A stretch of DNA of 64,000 nt from Przewalskia tangutica (lineage: Eukaryota; Streptophyta; Magnoliopsida; Solanales; Solanaceae). Location of the stretch: contig CM056732.1 in the NCBI GenBank assembly GCA_029844215.1, positions 21,561,501 to 21,625,500 on the forward strand, read 5' to 3'. Both the position numbers and the translations under genes were made by a program. Each line of letters starts with the position of its first letter. Within the stretch, counting starts at the first letter, position 1. The notes below the pieces were generated by a model. That model worked only from the letters and a program-made list of their open reading frames with translations. It ran no database searches and was not told where the DNA came from. Positions 43,567-54,943 of this stretch are shown here, one piece after another.

Positions 43567-46500
43567 AAAAATGTCACGACCCGACCTCGGGCCCGCGACT
43601 GGTGCCTTACCCCGGGCACCCTAGTGATAATTCATCAGAGAAAAACCAGCGGAAAAAAAAAACTTACAGATATGAAACAATGAAATATAAGAAACAGGTT
43701 AACCAAAACGGTCACCTTTCTATATATATATCAAAACCGAACAGTTACATCCTTTACAAACCCTGCCCACAACAGTACTACTGACCTCTAAGAGTTTTTA
43801 TAACAACTATGACGGGACAGGGCCCCGCCATACCCCTGAATGTACAAGTACCTACAATGACAGGGGACTATACCAAAGATAAGCCTCCGGAGAAACGGAG
43901 CTTCCCAATACGCAGAACCGTGATCCTATGAGCGAGGATCAACAACCGGTGTACCTCTACCGCAGATTTAACGCAGCTTCGAAGGAGGTCGATAACAGTA
44001 CCAAGTATGTGAAACTGAAAATACTGTAAATGAAATCATAATAGTCTATATAAAGCAGGAGACATGTATGATAATATAAGCAGTCATGTCAAGTCAGGGA
44101 CTCACGCCCTCAAAGTCATCACTCATGCCCGTGGAATTTCTTCCTCACTGCCGGCAGTCTATGACATAAATCATACTCATGTGACGCGCCCGTGGCATCC
44201 TACCTCACCGCTTGCACATATACAATACATATATATATATACCTCCTGCCCGTGGAATCCTCCATCACTGCCGGCAGCCGTATGTGTAACATATAACCAG
44301 GTGACGCGCCCGTGGCATCCTACCTCACTGTCGGCGTACACATATACAATATATATGTATATATAACATGCCCCCGGAATCCCTCATCGGTGTAGATATG
44401 TCTTCATGGGGAGCTAGCCCATGGAGTAATAATCGTATATAACATGCCCCCGGAATCCCTCATCGGTGTAGACACGTCTTCATGGGGAGCTAGCCCATGG
44501 AGTAATAATAATGGACCCATGCCCCCGGAATCCCTCATTGGTGTAGACATGTCCATGGAGTAATGAAACGCCCGGGCATCTAACCCGCATCCTGGCCGCA
44601 TGCCCCGGAATCCCTCATCGTATAAGCATGGCCAAGATCAATCACAATGGAAGCATACCCGTGGAATCCTCCGTCACGGCCGGTATGTCCAAGTAAATTC
44701 ACAACAAGTCAGTCGGCCCTCCAACTGAGAGACGCGGTAACATAGTAATACCACCAAAGGCTATCACAACTAGCATAGACAAGTTTAACTTACTTTTAGA
44801 CTTTCATTTTATGACAACAAATCCGAGTCTTAACCCCAAGGTACTACGTACTTAAATTCTTTCAAAAAGATCCATTTCTTTTAGAAAGGTCACACGATAC
44901 CCGTAGTATCAAAATAAAGTAACTATCTTTTTAAGTAAACCAAAACAATTTTCATACCTTCTTTTCGAATAAATCAAGACAATACCATGCCTTCTTTTTA
45001 AACAAACTTAAGACAAAACCATGCCTTCCTATTAAACAAAAACACTTCAATTTCTCAAGTCTCTCTCTTTTATAAATCAAGTTCCTTACTTTGGGATTTA
45101 AGAAAATCAATACTTGTTTATAATGATCTTATTAAAGCAGTCATGATCTAGGAAATGTAATACAATTTTGTCTTATCTTAGCTTCTATGCAGATGGAGGA
45201 TTCTACTTGTTTTAATATAATTAATTGTCATTACTTTTTCCTTTATTAACGCTGCAATGGCTTGTTCGATACTTATTCCCATTTCCGAAATCAATATAAC
45301 TTATCCTTTTTTTTAGACCAAGTACTCGTTACTCATGAATGCGGTTTCATAACTTTTTAACACAATTCAAGTTCTTAACATTTCATATCAAGTCAAATAT
45401 AAGTCAAGTCTCTTATCTTTTAAAATCAACAAATCATTCTTTTACCTACATAAAGTCGTTATAATTAACTTCCCATAAAGCCATTATAACACTTTATGTT
45501 TTAAACCTACCAAATTCGTTTAGCACACGTACGTCTACCGTACTACATAGTTCACAACAATCATGCTAGAAAGGATAGGAAGAGGTTCACATACCTCGCG
45601 ACGATTATCGACAAATAGCAAAATGCTCCAAAGTACTATAACCCTGCTAGCATTTTCCACCCTTCAAGTAGAATATGTTACTCATAGTACTTCAACCTAT
45701 AAAGGCCACAAAACGTCTATCAACTTCTAGATCTCTTCGTAGAACATTTCTAAGTACAAGGTTCTTTATTCTACAGAAAGTTCGGCAGCACCTCCCCTGC
45801 ATAAAATTACCACCACCTCTTTCAAGGCCCGATACCAATATCCAACACGCCACATTTAAGGGGCAGTAATACAACAACCAAAGGGGATTACACGTTTAAC
45901 TGGACGTGTAAAATTCTGCCCCACAATATAATACTACACAAGTCTACTGTAAATACAGTCCAATGTAAATACAGTTCAATTCTTTATAAACATCCTTCCA
46001 TATATCTTATACTTAATTCTAAACCACTACAATATGTAATCTCCAATTACAATAGAAGGACAAAGATCATTACCTCGATAAGCCCAAAATTATCCAAGAT
46101 TTATAAGTCGATCCTGAGCAACGTTTAGCTCCTATTCCTTATGCTCCAAACCGCTCCAAGCAACCCTTAGAAGTTTCTAAACAACTTCTCTTAACACTTC
46201 ATCCAAGCTATGAAGATTTTCCTAGGGTTTCATTTGCGTCTAAAGGAATAAAGTAGTATTTTCGGGCTCTTATGTTGGGATTACTTTAGAATACTACAAG
46301 GGACACTAGGCTAAGGTATTTGGGATTTATACCACAACAATTGAAGTATTTCTCTACACAAAGTGGGGGTGGACGAGAACACCAAAAAGGGAGGGGGTAT
46401 TTTTGCCTTGAAAAAAAAATTCAAGTGTGGATGAATAAAGTCTTGCAACAAGGGGGGATATTTATAGAGAAATCAAGGGCCAAGATCAAAGCAAGTGTGT

Positions 46501-46988
46501 GGTCTAGATTGGGACATGTGTGTGTGGGTCCCACCCACCACATGTCCACACAAAAAACAAGACAAGTGGTTTTCCACTTGTAAGGCCATTTCGGCCATAG
46601 CCACTTGGCAACCAAAAATCGGCCACACTTGGCCACATGGGGGTGACACGTGTCGCCCCCCTACTCGTCCAAAATATTTCATCTACCGAAAATATCTGTA
46701 ATGTCAAAAAATCTCGAAAACAAAGTGGGCCCCACAAAACCGTAAATTTTCCCCGTGGGCCCCACGTGACCAAATCCGGAGATAAAATTCCATAATTCTA
46801 TAATATTCCAAGAAGTCCGAATACCAAATCTGGGAACCCAATTCCCATTAACGAACCTTTTTCCTTCACAAAATCCGGAAACTTTTCCGTCGAAAAATCA
46901 CATCTTTCTTCCTTTCCAATTTTAATGTCGTATTCTCGTACGTACTTCCTCACATACATACCCTGGAACTACGGGGTGTAACAAAAAA
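43567..46988 (-). mobile_element. gypsy solo LTR, minus strand, TSD AAAAA
   Basis: A 3412-bp LTR (43572-46983) with plus-strand ends TGTCACGACCCG and GGGGTGTAACA is flanked by AAAAA on both sides. No primer site or coding part adjoins it. It is related to the LTRs at 55673 and 59042 (same start in its own direction, shared palindrome, shared GACACGTGTC). It holds tandem repeats at 44100-44650. The short frames at 46320-46773 read conserved LTR sequence on both strands and are not genes. Confidence 0.92.
44100..44650 (-). repeat. tandem repeat clusters in the solo LTR
   Basis: Two kinds of unit: GCCCGTGGCATCCTACCTCA / GCCCGTGGAATCCTCCATCA with TATA-rich spacers (44120-44340), and a 76-bp unit with GCCCCCGGAATCCCTCATCG and GGGGAGCTAGCCCATGGAGT (44368-44620). 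They correspond in place to the CCTCATGCGGG-type array at 61320-61560 in the related LTR. Confidence 0.8.
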
Positions 46989-47159
46989 GAGAGAAAGAGA
47001 AAAAAAATACTAGAACTAGGTCTCCAATCTTGTGGCCTCCAAGAGTTGTGTTGTGGAATATGTACAAGGATTCCAAGCAGAATCAATAATATGACCTAGG
47101 GTATAGGGTTTTATACTTATAAACTATATTGCTTTGGACCCTTATACCCTTGTCCAATT

Positions 47160-47300
47160 TCGGCTCGGATCTGCAAAATTCCGCGTCGGCACCGCGGTCC
47201 TGCAGAATGGCACCGCGGTGCCGGAAGTCCTGTAGCCAACCTGAACTCGCGAATCTTTTGGCACCGCAGTGCTGCATAATGGCATCGCGGTGCCGTAAGT
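47160..47300 (-). repeat. GC-rich dyad block, 5' LTR copy
   Basis: Contains GGCACCGCGGTCC, the perfect GGCACCGCGGTGCC (47209-47222), GGCACCGCAGTGCTGC and GGCATCGCGGTGCC. It has one more dyad unit than the copy at 40010-40125 of the same element family, so the number of units changes. Confidence 0.82.
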
Positions 47301-47574
47301 ACTGCAACAAATGTTTTCCGAAACCTTGTCCTTTTCTCGTCCGGACTTCGTCTGATTTCTTCTATACTTCTCAGGACTTCTTAGGCTTCATTTCTTGGTC
47401 CTTTTAGTGTGAAATTTCATCTCAAATAAGCTCATTTCATCTTCTTTTTGACGTTTCTCCATTTATGACCGCTACAGAAAGAAAAATAACTGCAATACTA
47501 CACTAAATACAAATGAAATGCGTAAAATACTAACTAAAAATGACTCAAAAAGTGTATACAAAATACACCTAACA

Positions 47575-47743
47575 GTGTACAAATCATTTTTTGTCTTATT
47601 AATAAACCCCTCTTTACATTTTAAATCACAACCCAAAATAATCTTCCAAACACAATAAATAAAAAAACAAAACCATCCAACCAAAAGGACCACTTCTCTT
47701 TTCCAAATCGTCACATAAACTCCCTCCACCAACGGCTCTTTTC
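47575..47743. other. flank right of the Athila-like array
   Basis: GTGTA directly after the LTR would be the target-site duplication, but its partner is lost with the truncated left side. No gene is seen in this AT-rich stretch. Confidence 0.4.
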
Positions 47744-48712
47744 CCCTTCTTATAGGGGACCTTAGAGAAAAAAGAAAGGAGGATCAGCCGCACTCCCCTT
47801 CTGATTATCAAAAACCCAAAAAAAATCTCTCCTCCTCCTCTCTCTCATCACCGCCTCACACTGCCCCTACCCCTTTCCCGTCGTCTACCTACCCCTGCCC
47901 CTATCACATCGCCCATATCTTTCCCCCGACACAACCCACACCCTGCACCCCCCAAATCACGCGATGTTGGACCAAAAATCATCCAAAATAAGACCCTTTT
48001 TCAGCTTTAATTCAAATTTCGATTATAGCTGTTGAAATTATTAGCTATAAATACAACCCTTTAGGTTGTATGGAGAGGGGGATTTTCAAAGTATTTTGAG
48101 GCTAAAAGATCTTCTCTTTGTTTTTCATAAAATGTTTTGTTGACGAATCGAAAACTCCTCTGTTTCTCTGAAAATTGAGAATAAAAACTCATGTCATTAC
48201 TAATATTATATAGTAAAGATCCCTTCTTATAGGGGAACTTAGAGCAAAAAGAAAGGAGGATCAGCCGCACTCCCCTTCTGATTATCAAAAACCCAAAAAA
48301 AATCTCCCATCCTCCTCTTCTCTCCCATACCGCCTCACACTGCCCCTACCCCTTGCCCGTCGTCGACCTACCCCCTGCCCCTATCACATCACCCATATAT
48401 TCCCCCCGACACAACCCACACCCTGCACCCCTCAAATCACGCGATGTTGGACCAAAAATCATCCAAAATAAGACCATTTTTTCAGCTTTAATTCAAATTT
48501 CGATTATAGCTGTTGAAGTTCTTGGCTATAAATACAACCCTTTAGGTTGTATGGACAGGGGGATTTTCAAAGTATTTTGAGGCTAAAAAATCTTCTTTTT
48601 ATTCATCATAAAAGTTTTGTTGAGGAATCGAAAACTCCTCAGTTTCACTGAAAATTTAAAATAAAAACTCATGTCATTACTACTATTATATAGTTTAAAC
48701 TCAGAAAAGTAA
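47744..48712 (+). repeat. tandem duplication (about 477 bp x 2) with TATA box
   Basis: Unit 1 is 47744-48220, unit 2 is 48221 to about 48712. Each has a CT-rich stretch (CCTCCTCCTCT), then ACCAAAAATCATCCAAAATA, then GCTATAAATACAACCC (TATA at 48046-48053 and 48527-48534), then a leader-like part. They differ by scattered substitutions and short indels, so the duplication is not recent. It looks like a doubled promoter/5' UTR or part of an unrecognised LTR; I do not know which. Confidence 0.8.
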
Positions 48713-48812
48713 AGATCCCTTTGAAATAGATCTCAGAACCCCTTTTCTTACTCTTTGTATTGGTCCAAAAGCCATAAAAATCTAAGTTCTATTCCCCTTT
48801 AGTCTTATAAAC

Positions 48813-49019
48813 ATGCAATATCTCCGAGCGAGTTCGACGAGTCGAGGCGATGCCTCGGTTCGCTACCAGAAAAAGCCGATGCACCTTAAATTGGTGTACT
48901 CTTTTGAGGCAAAACACCGGTCACTATGCATGTTGATTGAGCCATCATTATGCTCAAAATGCTCTCTGGTTTGTTGCCGCTTATTTAAAAGAAGATATGC
49001 TACACTTGACAAATCCTAA
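48813..49019 (+). other. small unrecognised frame after the doubled TATA segment
   Basis: The first ATG downstream of the second TATA opens a 68-residue frame (MQYLRASSTSRGDASVRYQK). The first 57 bases are more GC-rich than the surroundings and end in CAG, as an exon could. The later part lies in a duplicated block (48876-49014). I do not recognise the product. It may be an exon fragment or chance. Confidence 0.3.
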
Positions 49020-50081
49020 AATGATGGAATGAACTTTTGTTGAACTTGGGGACATCTTGCACTTGTGTGGTTCTAAAACAATGATGTACTTGGAGAAAGG
49101 ATATGCACCTTGAGGTAAGTTGCTGCTCTTTATTGTTTCCTGGCTACCTACAGTTGGGGTATCATACTGCCCTTTGAGATATTGGACATAAGTATCTTTG
49201 AATGGTTTTTGGCATGGGATGTTTCTTGTGTTTGTTGTTGTGTCTGTTTATTATGGCATTTGAAATGCCATCTTATAGTATTGTTGGCTGTTTGATATTA
49301 TAATTTGAGGCCACTGCTACTGTTTCATTGTAAACTGGCTGCTGCATTTTAATGTTGTTAGTTTGTGAAGATATATACATTTCTTGCTACTCCCCTTCTC
49401 TTTTCCTTTTTGCATGACTTGGGGGATTTCTCCAAATCCTAAAATGATGGAATGAACTATTGATGAACTTGGGGACATCTTGCACTTGTGTGGTTCTAAA
49501 AAAAAGTGTTGTACTTGGAGAAATGATCTACACCTTGAGGTAAGTTGCTGCTCTTTATTGTTTTATTTAATGACTATCTACAGTTGGGGTATCATACTGC
49601 CCTTTGAGATATTGGACATAAGCATCTTTGGATGGTTTTTGGCATGGGTTGTTTCTTGTGCTTGCTGCTGTGTCTGTTTATTATGGCATTTGAAATGTCA
49701 TCTTATACTACTGTTTGGCTGTTATTTGATATTATAATATGAGGCCATCGCATCGCTTTCATTGTAAATCAAGCACGTGATTTTAATGCCCATCGCCGCT
49801 CTGCTTTAATTCCCATCCGCTTTGCATTTTAATGCCCACTGCTGCTGTTTTGATTAACGTACTGCCTTGTTATGAGAATAATTTCTATATCTTGAGACTT
49901 TGAACTCTTGTCTCACTTGATATGAACTGCCATAAGAACAACCGATGCACCTTAAATTGGTGTACTCTATTGAGGCAAAACACTGGTCACTATGCATGTT
50001 GATTGAGCCATCATTATGCTCAAAATGCTCTCTGGTTTGTTGCCGTTTATTTAAGAGAAGATATGCTACACTTGATAAATA
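48876..50081 (+). repeat. A-B-B'-A' segmental duplication
   Basis: A (48876-49014) recurs as A' (49942-50081); both carry GATGCACCTTAAATTGGTGT and GAGCCATCATTATGCTCAAA. B (49011-49355) recurs as B' (49432-49785), both with GAACTTGGGGACATCTTGCA and a strong splice-donor-like CTTGAGGTAAGTTGCTGC (49108-49125 and 49534-49551). All four copies are in the same direction. B looks like exon plus intron start of an unrecognised transcript. Confidence 0.75.
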
Positions 50082-50099
50082 CATTCTGATAAGAAACGA

Positions 50100-50372
50100 T
50101 TTCTATATTTTTTGGTTATTTACTGATTTGAACGAGATACTACACTTAGGCCAATGAAATTGAAATTGAGGTTGCATCCCTTCGATTTTGGTTATTTGAT
50201 TTAAACAAGATACTACACTTAGGCTAATGAAATTGAAATTGAGGTCGCGTCTCTTCGGTTTTGGTTATTTGTTGATTTAACAAGATACTACACTTGGGCC
50301 AATGAAATTGAAATTGAGGCCGCGTCCCTTCGATTTTTGGTTATTTATTGATTCGAACAAGATACTACAGTT
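50100..50372 (+). repeat. tandem repeat, about 84 bp x 3.3
   Basis: Units contain GATACTACACTTAGGCCAAT, GAAATTGAAATTGAGG and CCCTTCGATTTTGGTTATTT. They begin right after the A' block and have diverged by substitutions and short indels. Confidence 0.85.
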
Positions 50373-52109
50373 TGGCCGATGAAAGATTTATCCGTTGATT
50401 TGGAGGCCTCCATGGTAAGTGAGACGGAATATGTGGGCAAGAATGAAAGTAAAAGAAAAATATAAAGACGAGAATGCATAGTGTCGTTCACCGGCGAGGC
50501 GAGTCGACCGCGGCCGAGACGATATTGGCTTCTCATGTCTCAGTACCCATGGCATAACATTAGCTGAGCCCACACTATATAAAATAAAAAAATATCTTTT
50601 ACATTATATATACATACATTGTGTTTATTTGACAATTTATTTATTACTTACTAACTTTTTTACTAAGTGTTTTTGCAGGTAACAGGAGACGCATTCCAAA
50701 GTTAAAGCCTGTGCAGAAAAAAAAAAGCGAAATACTGCTAAGTTCTCTTCACTCTCTCTTCATATGATTTTTGCTTTCTTGTTAAATGCATATCTTATTT
50801 AAATATTTGCATGACTAGTTTAAATATCTCTTAGTTAGTTTAATAATTGTAGAACACCTTTAGAATTGTAGAATACATGTTAGCACAATAATACCAACCT
50901 AAGTTTGACCGGATAACCGCAAGTTAGCGGATCTTAAAGGATGTCTAACCCCTTCCCTTTAGGATAATAAAGAATCCTTACCTGGAATCTCATAAAGTTT
51001 CGCATATTATTAAATGGAGATCAGCCGTAGTATTTTATGCTACATTTAAAAGTGTCTTAATTCACTAGACTAATTAGGTGGAGACTCCTTAAAAAGTGGT
51101 ACAATTCAAGAATCACGTATATATCGTATTCCGTTTCGACTCAGGTTAAAATGAGATATTACACCAATAAAGACTTATTAATTTGGTGAAAAGAAAAAAG
51201 CTTATTAACTTAAAAATTAGTAACGGTAATCATAAGTTGAGGTTTATTGGCACATCAAAAATTTAATTCGATTCTTATTTTGCTAATTCAACTTCACATC
51301 AGTTATCAATAGTACCTATAAATCATCACACTGAAAATTTCTCTTCATTCATTTGTGTCTTCTCCAGATTTACATCTCACAAACCTAAAACCTTGAGAAA
51401 TCATTTTGTTGCAAATTTGATATTGGGTCAATTTTGTGTTCTTGCCCCTATCATCAACAATCATGTAGTAGCGATCCGAAATTATTGAGTAAGATGAAAA
51501 AGAAAAATGATCATTTTTTGTTGCATATTTGAATGGGTTATATCATTTTGTTCAATTCATGTTCATTGTTTATTCTCCCCTTTTGACTTTTTTACTTTTA
51601 CATTGTTCTTTTTTTCTCACTATTTTATGTAAATATTTTTTTTTGTTTTTCTTTGTTTTTAGCAGGATGTGGTTATTAATATGTGCTAAATTATTAGGAA
51701 TGCTGAATGAAAAATTATTATGTATCAAAATTTTATTTTATTAGTTTCATTGTTTCTGCAAATTGGAAGGGCTGATTTAGTTTTAAAAAAGTAATATCAA
51801 TTTATATAATTATATTGGTCTAGAAAAAAATATTTCAGAATAAGAAAAGACACCTTATTAGCACGATAGGGCCGGGGATGCTTAGACAAGCAAAATAAAT
51901 TCAAAAAAAATAATTTCTTAGGAAGGATTCCCCTTACCGGGTGAGACTATTATTGGTATAATAATCTGTATTTGACTAAATAATGTTTCAACACAATCGG
52001 TGTTAATCACTTAGTGAAATAGATTACACGATATAAACATTACTTAACAGTAAATTGATCATGAAACAATAAACGAAAACAGAATTTGTTTTGAAAAATA
52101 ATTTCAGAA
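50373..52109. other. AT-rich stretch without a recognised gene
   Basis: Nothing here supports a gene. A short GC-rich patch (CACCGGCGAGGCGAGTCGAC, near 50490) stands out. 51200-51760 is T-rich. The outer edge of the next Copia LTR must fall somewhere before 52110, but I cannot place it without the partner LTR. Confidence 0.45.
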
Positions 52110-52784
52110 TGTAATCGAGCCCACTTAGTTCAAATTGTGTCCTTAAGGAAATTATTCCTCTCACAGTACTCGAGGTTAACGGAATATCGCCTCCCAGGAT
52201 AGAACGATTATCTTACCAGAATAGTAGTACTCAAAATTCCGGTGAATAACCACTCAACTACAGTTATATCACACAGAATGAAGACAAAATATTTTTGAGT
52301 TCAAGACTGAAATTCAGGAATTGAATAATTGATTGAATGAATAAATTCTTGGAATAATCAAGAATTTATAGGTTTGGAGGTACTGATTCTGAATGTTTGC
52401 AACCATTCAGAATAGTCACCTAATATTTGGAGGGAAATTCGAAAAAGAGAGGGAGAGCCGGACGGGTCGGGTCGGTCGCAGGTCGATCCGTTTGGATTTA
52501 TTTTTAATTAAATAATTAATTAATTAGAGAAACGTTTGTCCAAAAAGATTATCAATCAATCTTTTGATAAATCCAAATCCAAAGTCGAAGCCGAGCGAGC
52601 GAGCGAGCGACGACGACAGCGCGAGGGGTCCTTACCCTCTCAACCCTTTTAGCAACTAGAGAAGATGTAATGTAATATATACATCTCTCTTTCCTTCTCT
52701 TTTTTCGATGTGGGACAAAAGAGCATTTTACTCCGTTTAATTTTCCTCCCATCATTTCTCATTCACCAATATCAAAACCCAACA
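52110..52784 (-). repeat. 3' LTR of the right-hand Copia (left edge unknown)
   Basis: The right edge is clear: it ends CCCAACA at 52784, followed by the polypurine tract (minus strand CATGTGGGGGAT, 52785-52796). It contains GAGCGAGCGAGCGAGCGA near 52595-52612 and a minus-strand TATA-like GTATATATTA near 52675. The partner LTR is not in the window. Confidence 0.7.
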
Positions 52785-53365
52785 ATCCCCCACATGAATG
52801 GGGAATGGTTATAAGATAAAATAATGTACGGACGAGTGTGATATACAAGCGAGAATTGACTGCATCTGGATAAGTAGGTTTCCCTTTAAACTTTCCGTAG
52901 TGAACTTATATCGGATATACTCGATCAATCGGTAGATTTGATATCTTTGAACCGTCGAACTTTGTTGTATACCTAGAAAACATAAGACACACAATCAACC
53001 CTCAACCGTTTATGGTTCTCACGGTTGTGTTCGTTTCAGCCATGAACACCGCCTGGTCTCATGGGTGCATAGAGAATGTGTTTTTACTGTCATTCCCATT
53101 TAAAATGGCTTACACTTAACACTCACATATGTGATTTCTAAATATGTGGTCCTATAGCCACATTATCTGGTCATACATTGCCAGATTTAGATAACCATTA
53201 AAAAATCTTAATGTTTTATTAACTCATTAACAAGCCATAAAGTCTTATCCTTATTTCTGAACATTGTCTTCATCCGAGAATGGGTTGAGTTATTTGACAA
53301 TGTTGAACCATCAGTCACAACTTTGTTTGATCTCCTTGAACCTAGCTCTTGGGATCTCCAGTCTG

Positions 53366-53944
53366 CTAGGTAGAGTTATCGCCATGATGACTTGTCCTTG
53401 GCCTTAACCCCATTCCCATTGATGATCTACCAACTCCCTCTCTAGATAAGCCTTTTGTAAGCGAATCCGCCACGTTATCTCTTGACTTTACATAATCAAT
53501 TGTGATAACGCCACTAAAGAGGAGTTGTCTAACGGTATTGTGTCTCCGTCGTATGTGACGAGATTTTCCGTTATACATTACGCTCCCTGCCCTACCTATT
53601 GTTGCTTGACTGTCACAATGTATACATATAGGAGCCAAAGGTTTGGGCCAGAATGGAATATCTTCTAAGAAATTCCGGAGCCATTCAGCTTCTTCACCGG
53701 CCTTGTCTAAAGCTATAAATTCTGATTTCATTATAAAGCGGGCGATGCATGTCTGTTTTGATGATTTCCAAGACACTGCTCCTCCGCCAACGATGAAGAC
53801 ATATCCACTCGTGGATTTAACTTCAAACGATCCGGTGATCCAATTTGCATCACTATATCCCTCAAGTACTGCGGGATATTTATTATAATGCAAAGCATAG
53901 TTTTGGGTGTGTTGTAAATATTCCAAGACTCGTTTCATTGTCAT
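53366..53944 (-). pseudogene. Copia RNase H
   Basis: A 192-residue frame: LEGYSDANWITGS (D), SGYVFIVGGGAVSWKSSKQ, MKSEFIALDKAGEEAEWL (E), ICIHCDSQATIGRA (D), GKSRHIRRRHNTVRQLL and DNVADSLTKGL. All catalytic residues are present and the C-terminus is where expected. A short break separates it from reverse transcriptase. Confidence 0.9.
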
Positions 53945-54010
53945 CCAATGAGTTTGATTGGGATTACTCGTGAATCGACTCAGCTTGCTTATAACACATG
54001 TTATATCTGG

Positions 54011-54943
54011 TCATGTACAATTCATAATGTACATCAAACTTCCCAAAATTCGTGCAAAGTCCAATTGTGAGTCACTTTCACCTTCATTTTTTTGAAGTGC
54101 AAAACTTACATCAATTGGAGTCTTTGCAACATTGAAATTCAAATACTTGAACTTGTCAAGTATTTTTTCAATATAATGTGACTGTGATAATGCTAGACCT
54201 TGTGGAGTTTTATGGATCCTAATTCTTAAGATCAAATCAGCAACCCCTAAGTCTTTCATGTCAAATTTGCTAGCGAACATAGGCTTCGTAGCATTTACAT
54301 CGACAATATATTTACTCATTATCAACATGTCATCAACATACAAACAAACAATGACTTCATGATTTGGAGTATTTTTAATGTAAACACATTTGTCACACTC
54401 ATTAATCTTAAATCCATTTGCCAACATTGTTTGGTCAAATTTCGCATGCCATTGTTTGGGTGCTTGTTTAAGTCCATAAAGTGACTTAACAAGTCTGCAC
54501 ACTTTCTTTTCTTTACCAGGAACCACAAAACCCTCAGGTTGTTCCATGTAAATTTCTTCCTCCAATTCTCCATTTAAGAAAGTTGTCTTGACATCCATTT
54601 GATGGATTTCAAGACCATATACGGCCGCCAGTGCCACTAACACCCGAATAGATGTTATCCTTGTTACCGGCGAGTATGTGTCAAAGTAATCAAGACCTTC
54701 TTTTTGTCTATAACCTTTGACCACAAGTTTTGCCTTATATTTGTCAATAATACCATCAGCTTTCATTTTCCTTTTAAAGATCCATTTTGATCCTAAAGGT
54801 TTATTTCCAGGAGGAAGATCAACTAATTCCCATGTATGGTTGTTTAAAATTGATTCAATCTCACTATTGACTGCTTCTTTCCAAAATGTTGAATCAGAAG
54901 ATGGCATTGTTGCTTTAAATGTTTGAGGCTCATTTTCAAGCAA
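54011..54943 (-). pseudogene. Copia reverse transcriptase, 310 aa open
   Basis: Reads FWKEAVNSEIESILNNHTWE, LGSKWIFKRKMKADG, YKAKLVVKGYRQKEGLDYF, MDVKTTFLNGELEEEIYM, VKSLYGLKQAPKQWHAKF, VCLYVDDMLIMSK (catalytic YVDD intact, about 54315-54350) and FDMKDLGVADLILRIRI. The domain looks nearly whole. It ends just before a conserved GSLMYIMNCT that leads into RNase H. Confidence 0.92.

Larger units (their letters stand above)
42827..47574 (-). repeat. Athila-like 5' LTR with nested gypsy solo LTR
   Basis: Plus-strand ends TGTTAGCACG and CACCTAACA. The nested insert 43572-46983 splits it. Without the insert it is about 1331 bp and aligns closely with 37702-38404 plus 39773-40396. The GC-rich block at 47160-47300 has GGCACCGCGGTGCC at 47209-47222, 275-415 bp from the LTR start. 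Confidence 0.9.

Noticed and set aside
46320..46773. Overlapping frames similar to ones at 55855-56270 and 59224-59656
   Set aside because: They recur because the LTR sequence recurs; frames exist on both strands, differ in length between copies and show no codon-like pattern of change.
47744..48712. LTR pair of a small element
   Set aside because: The two copies are directly adjacent with no interior, and neither shows TG...CA edges, primer site or target-site duplication.
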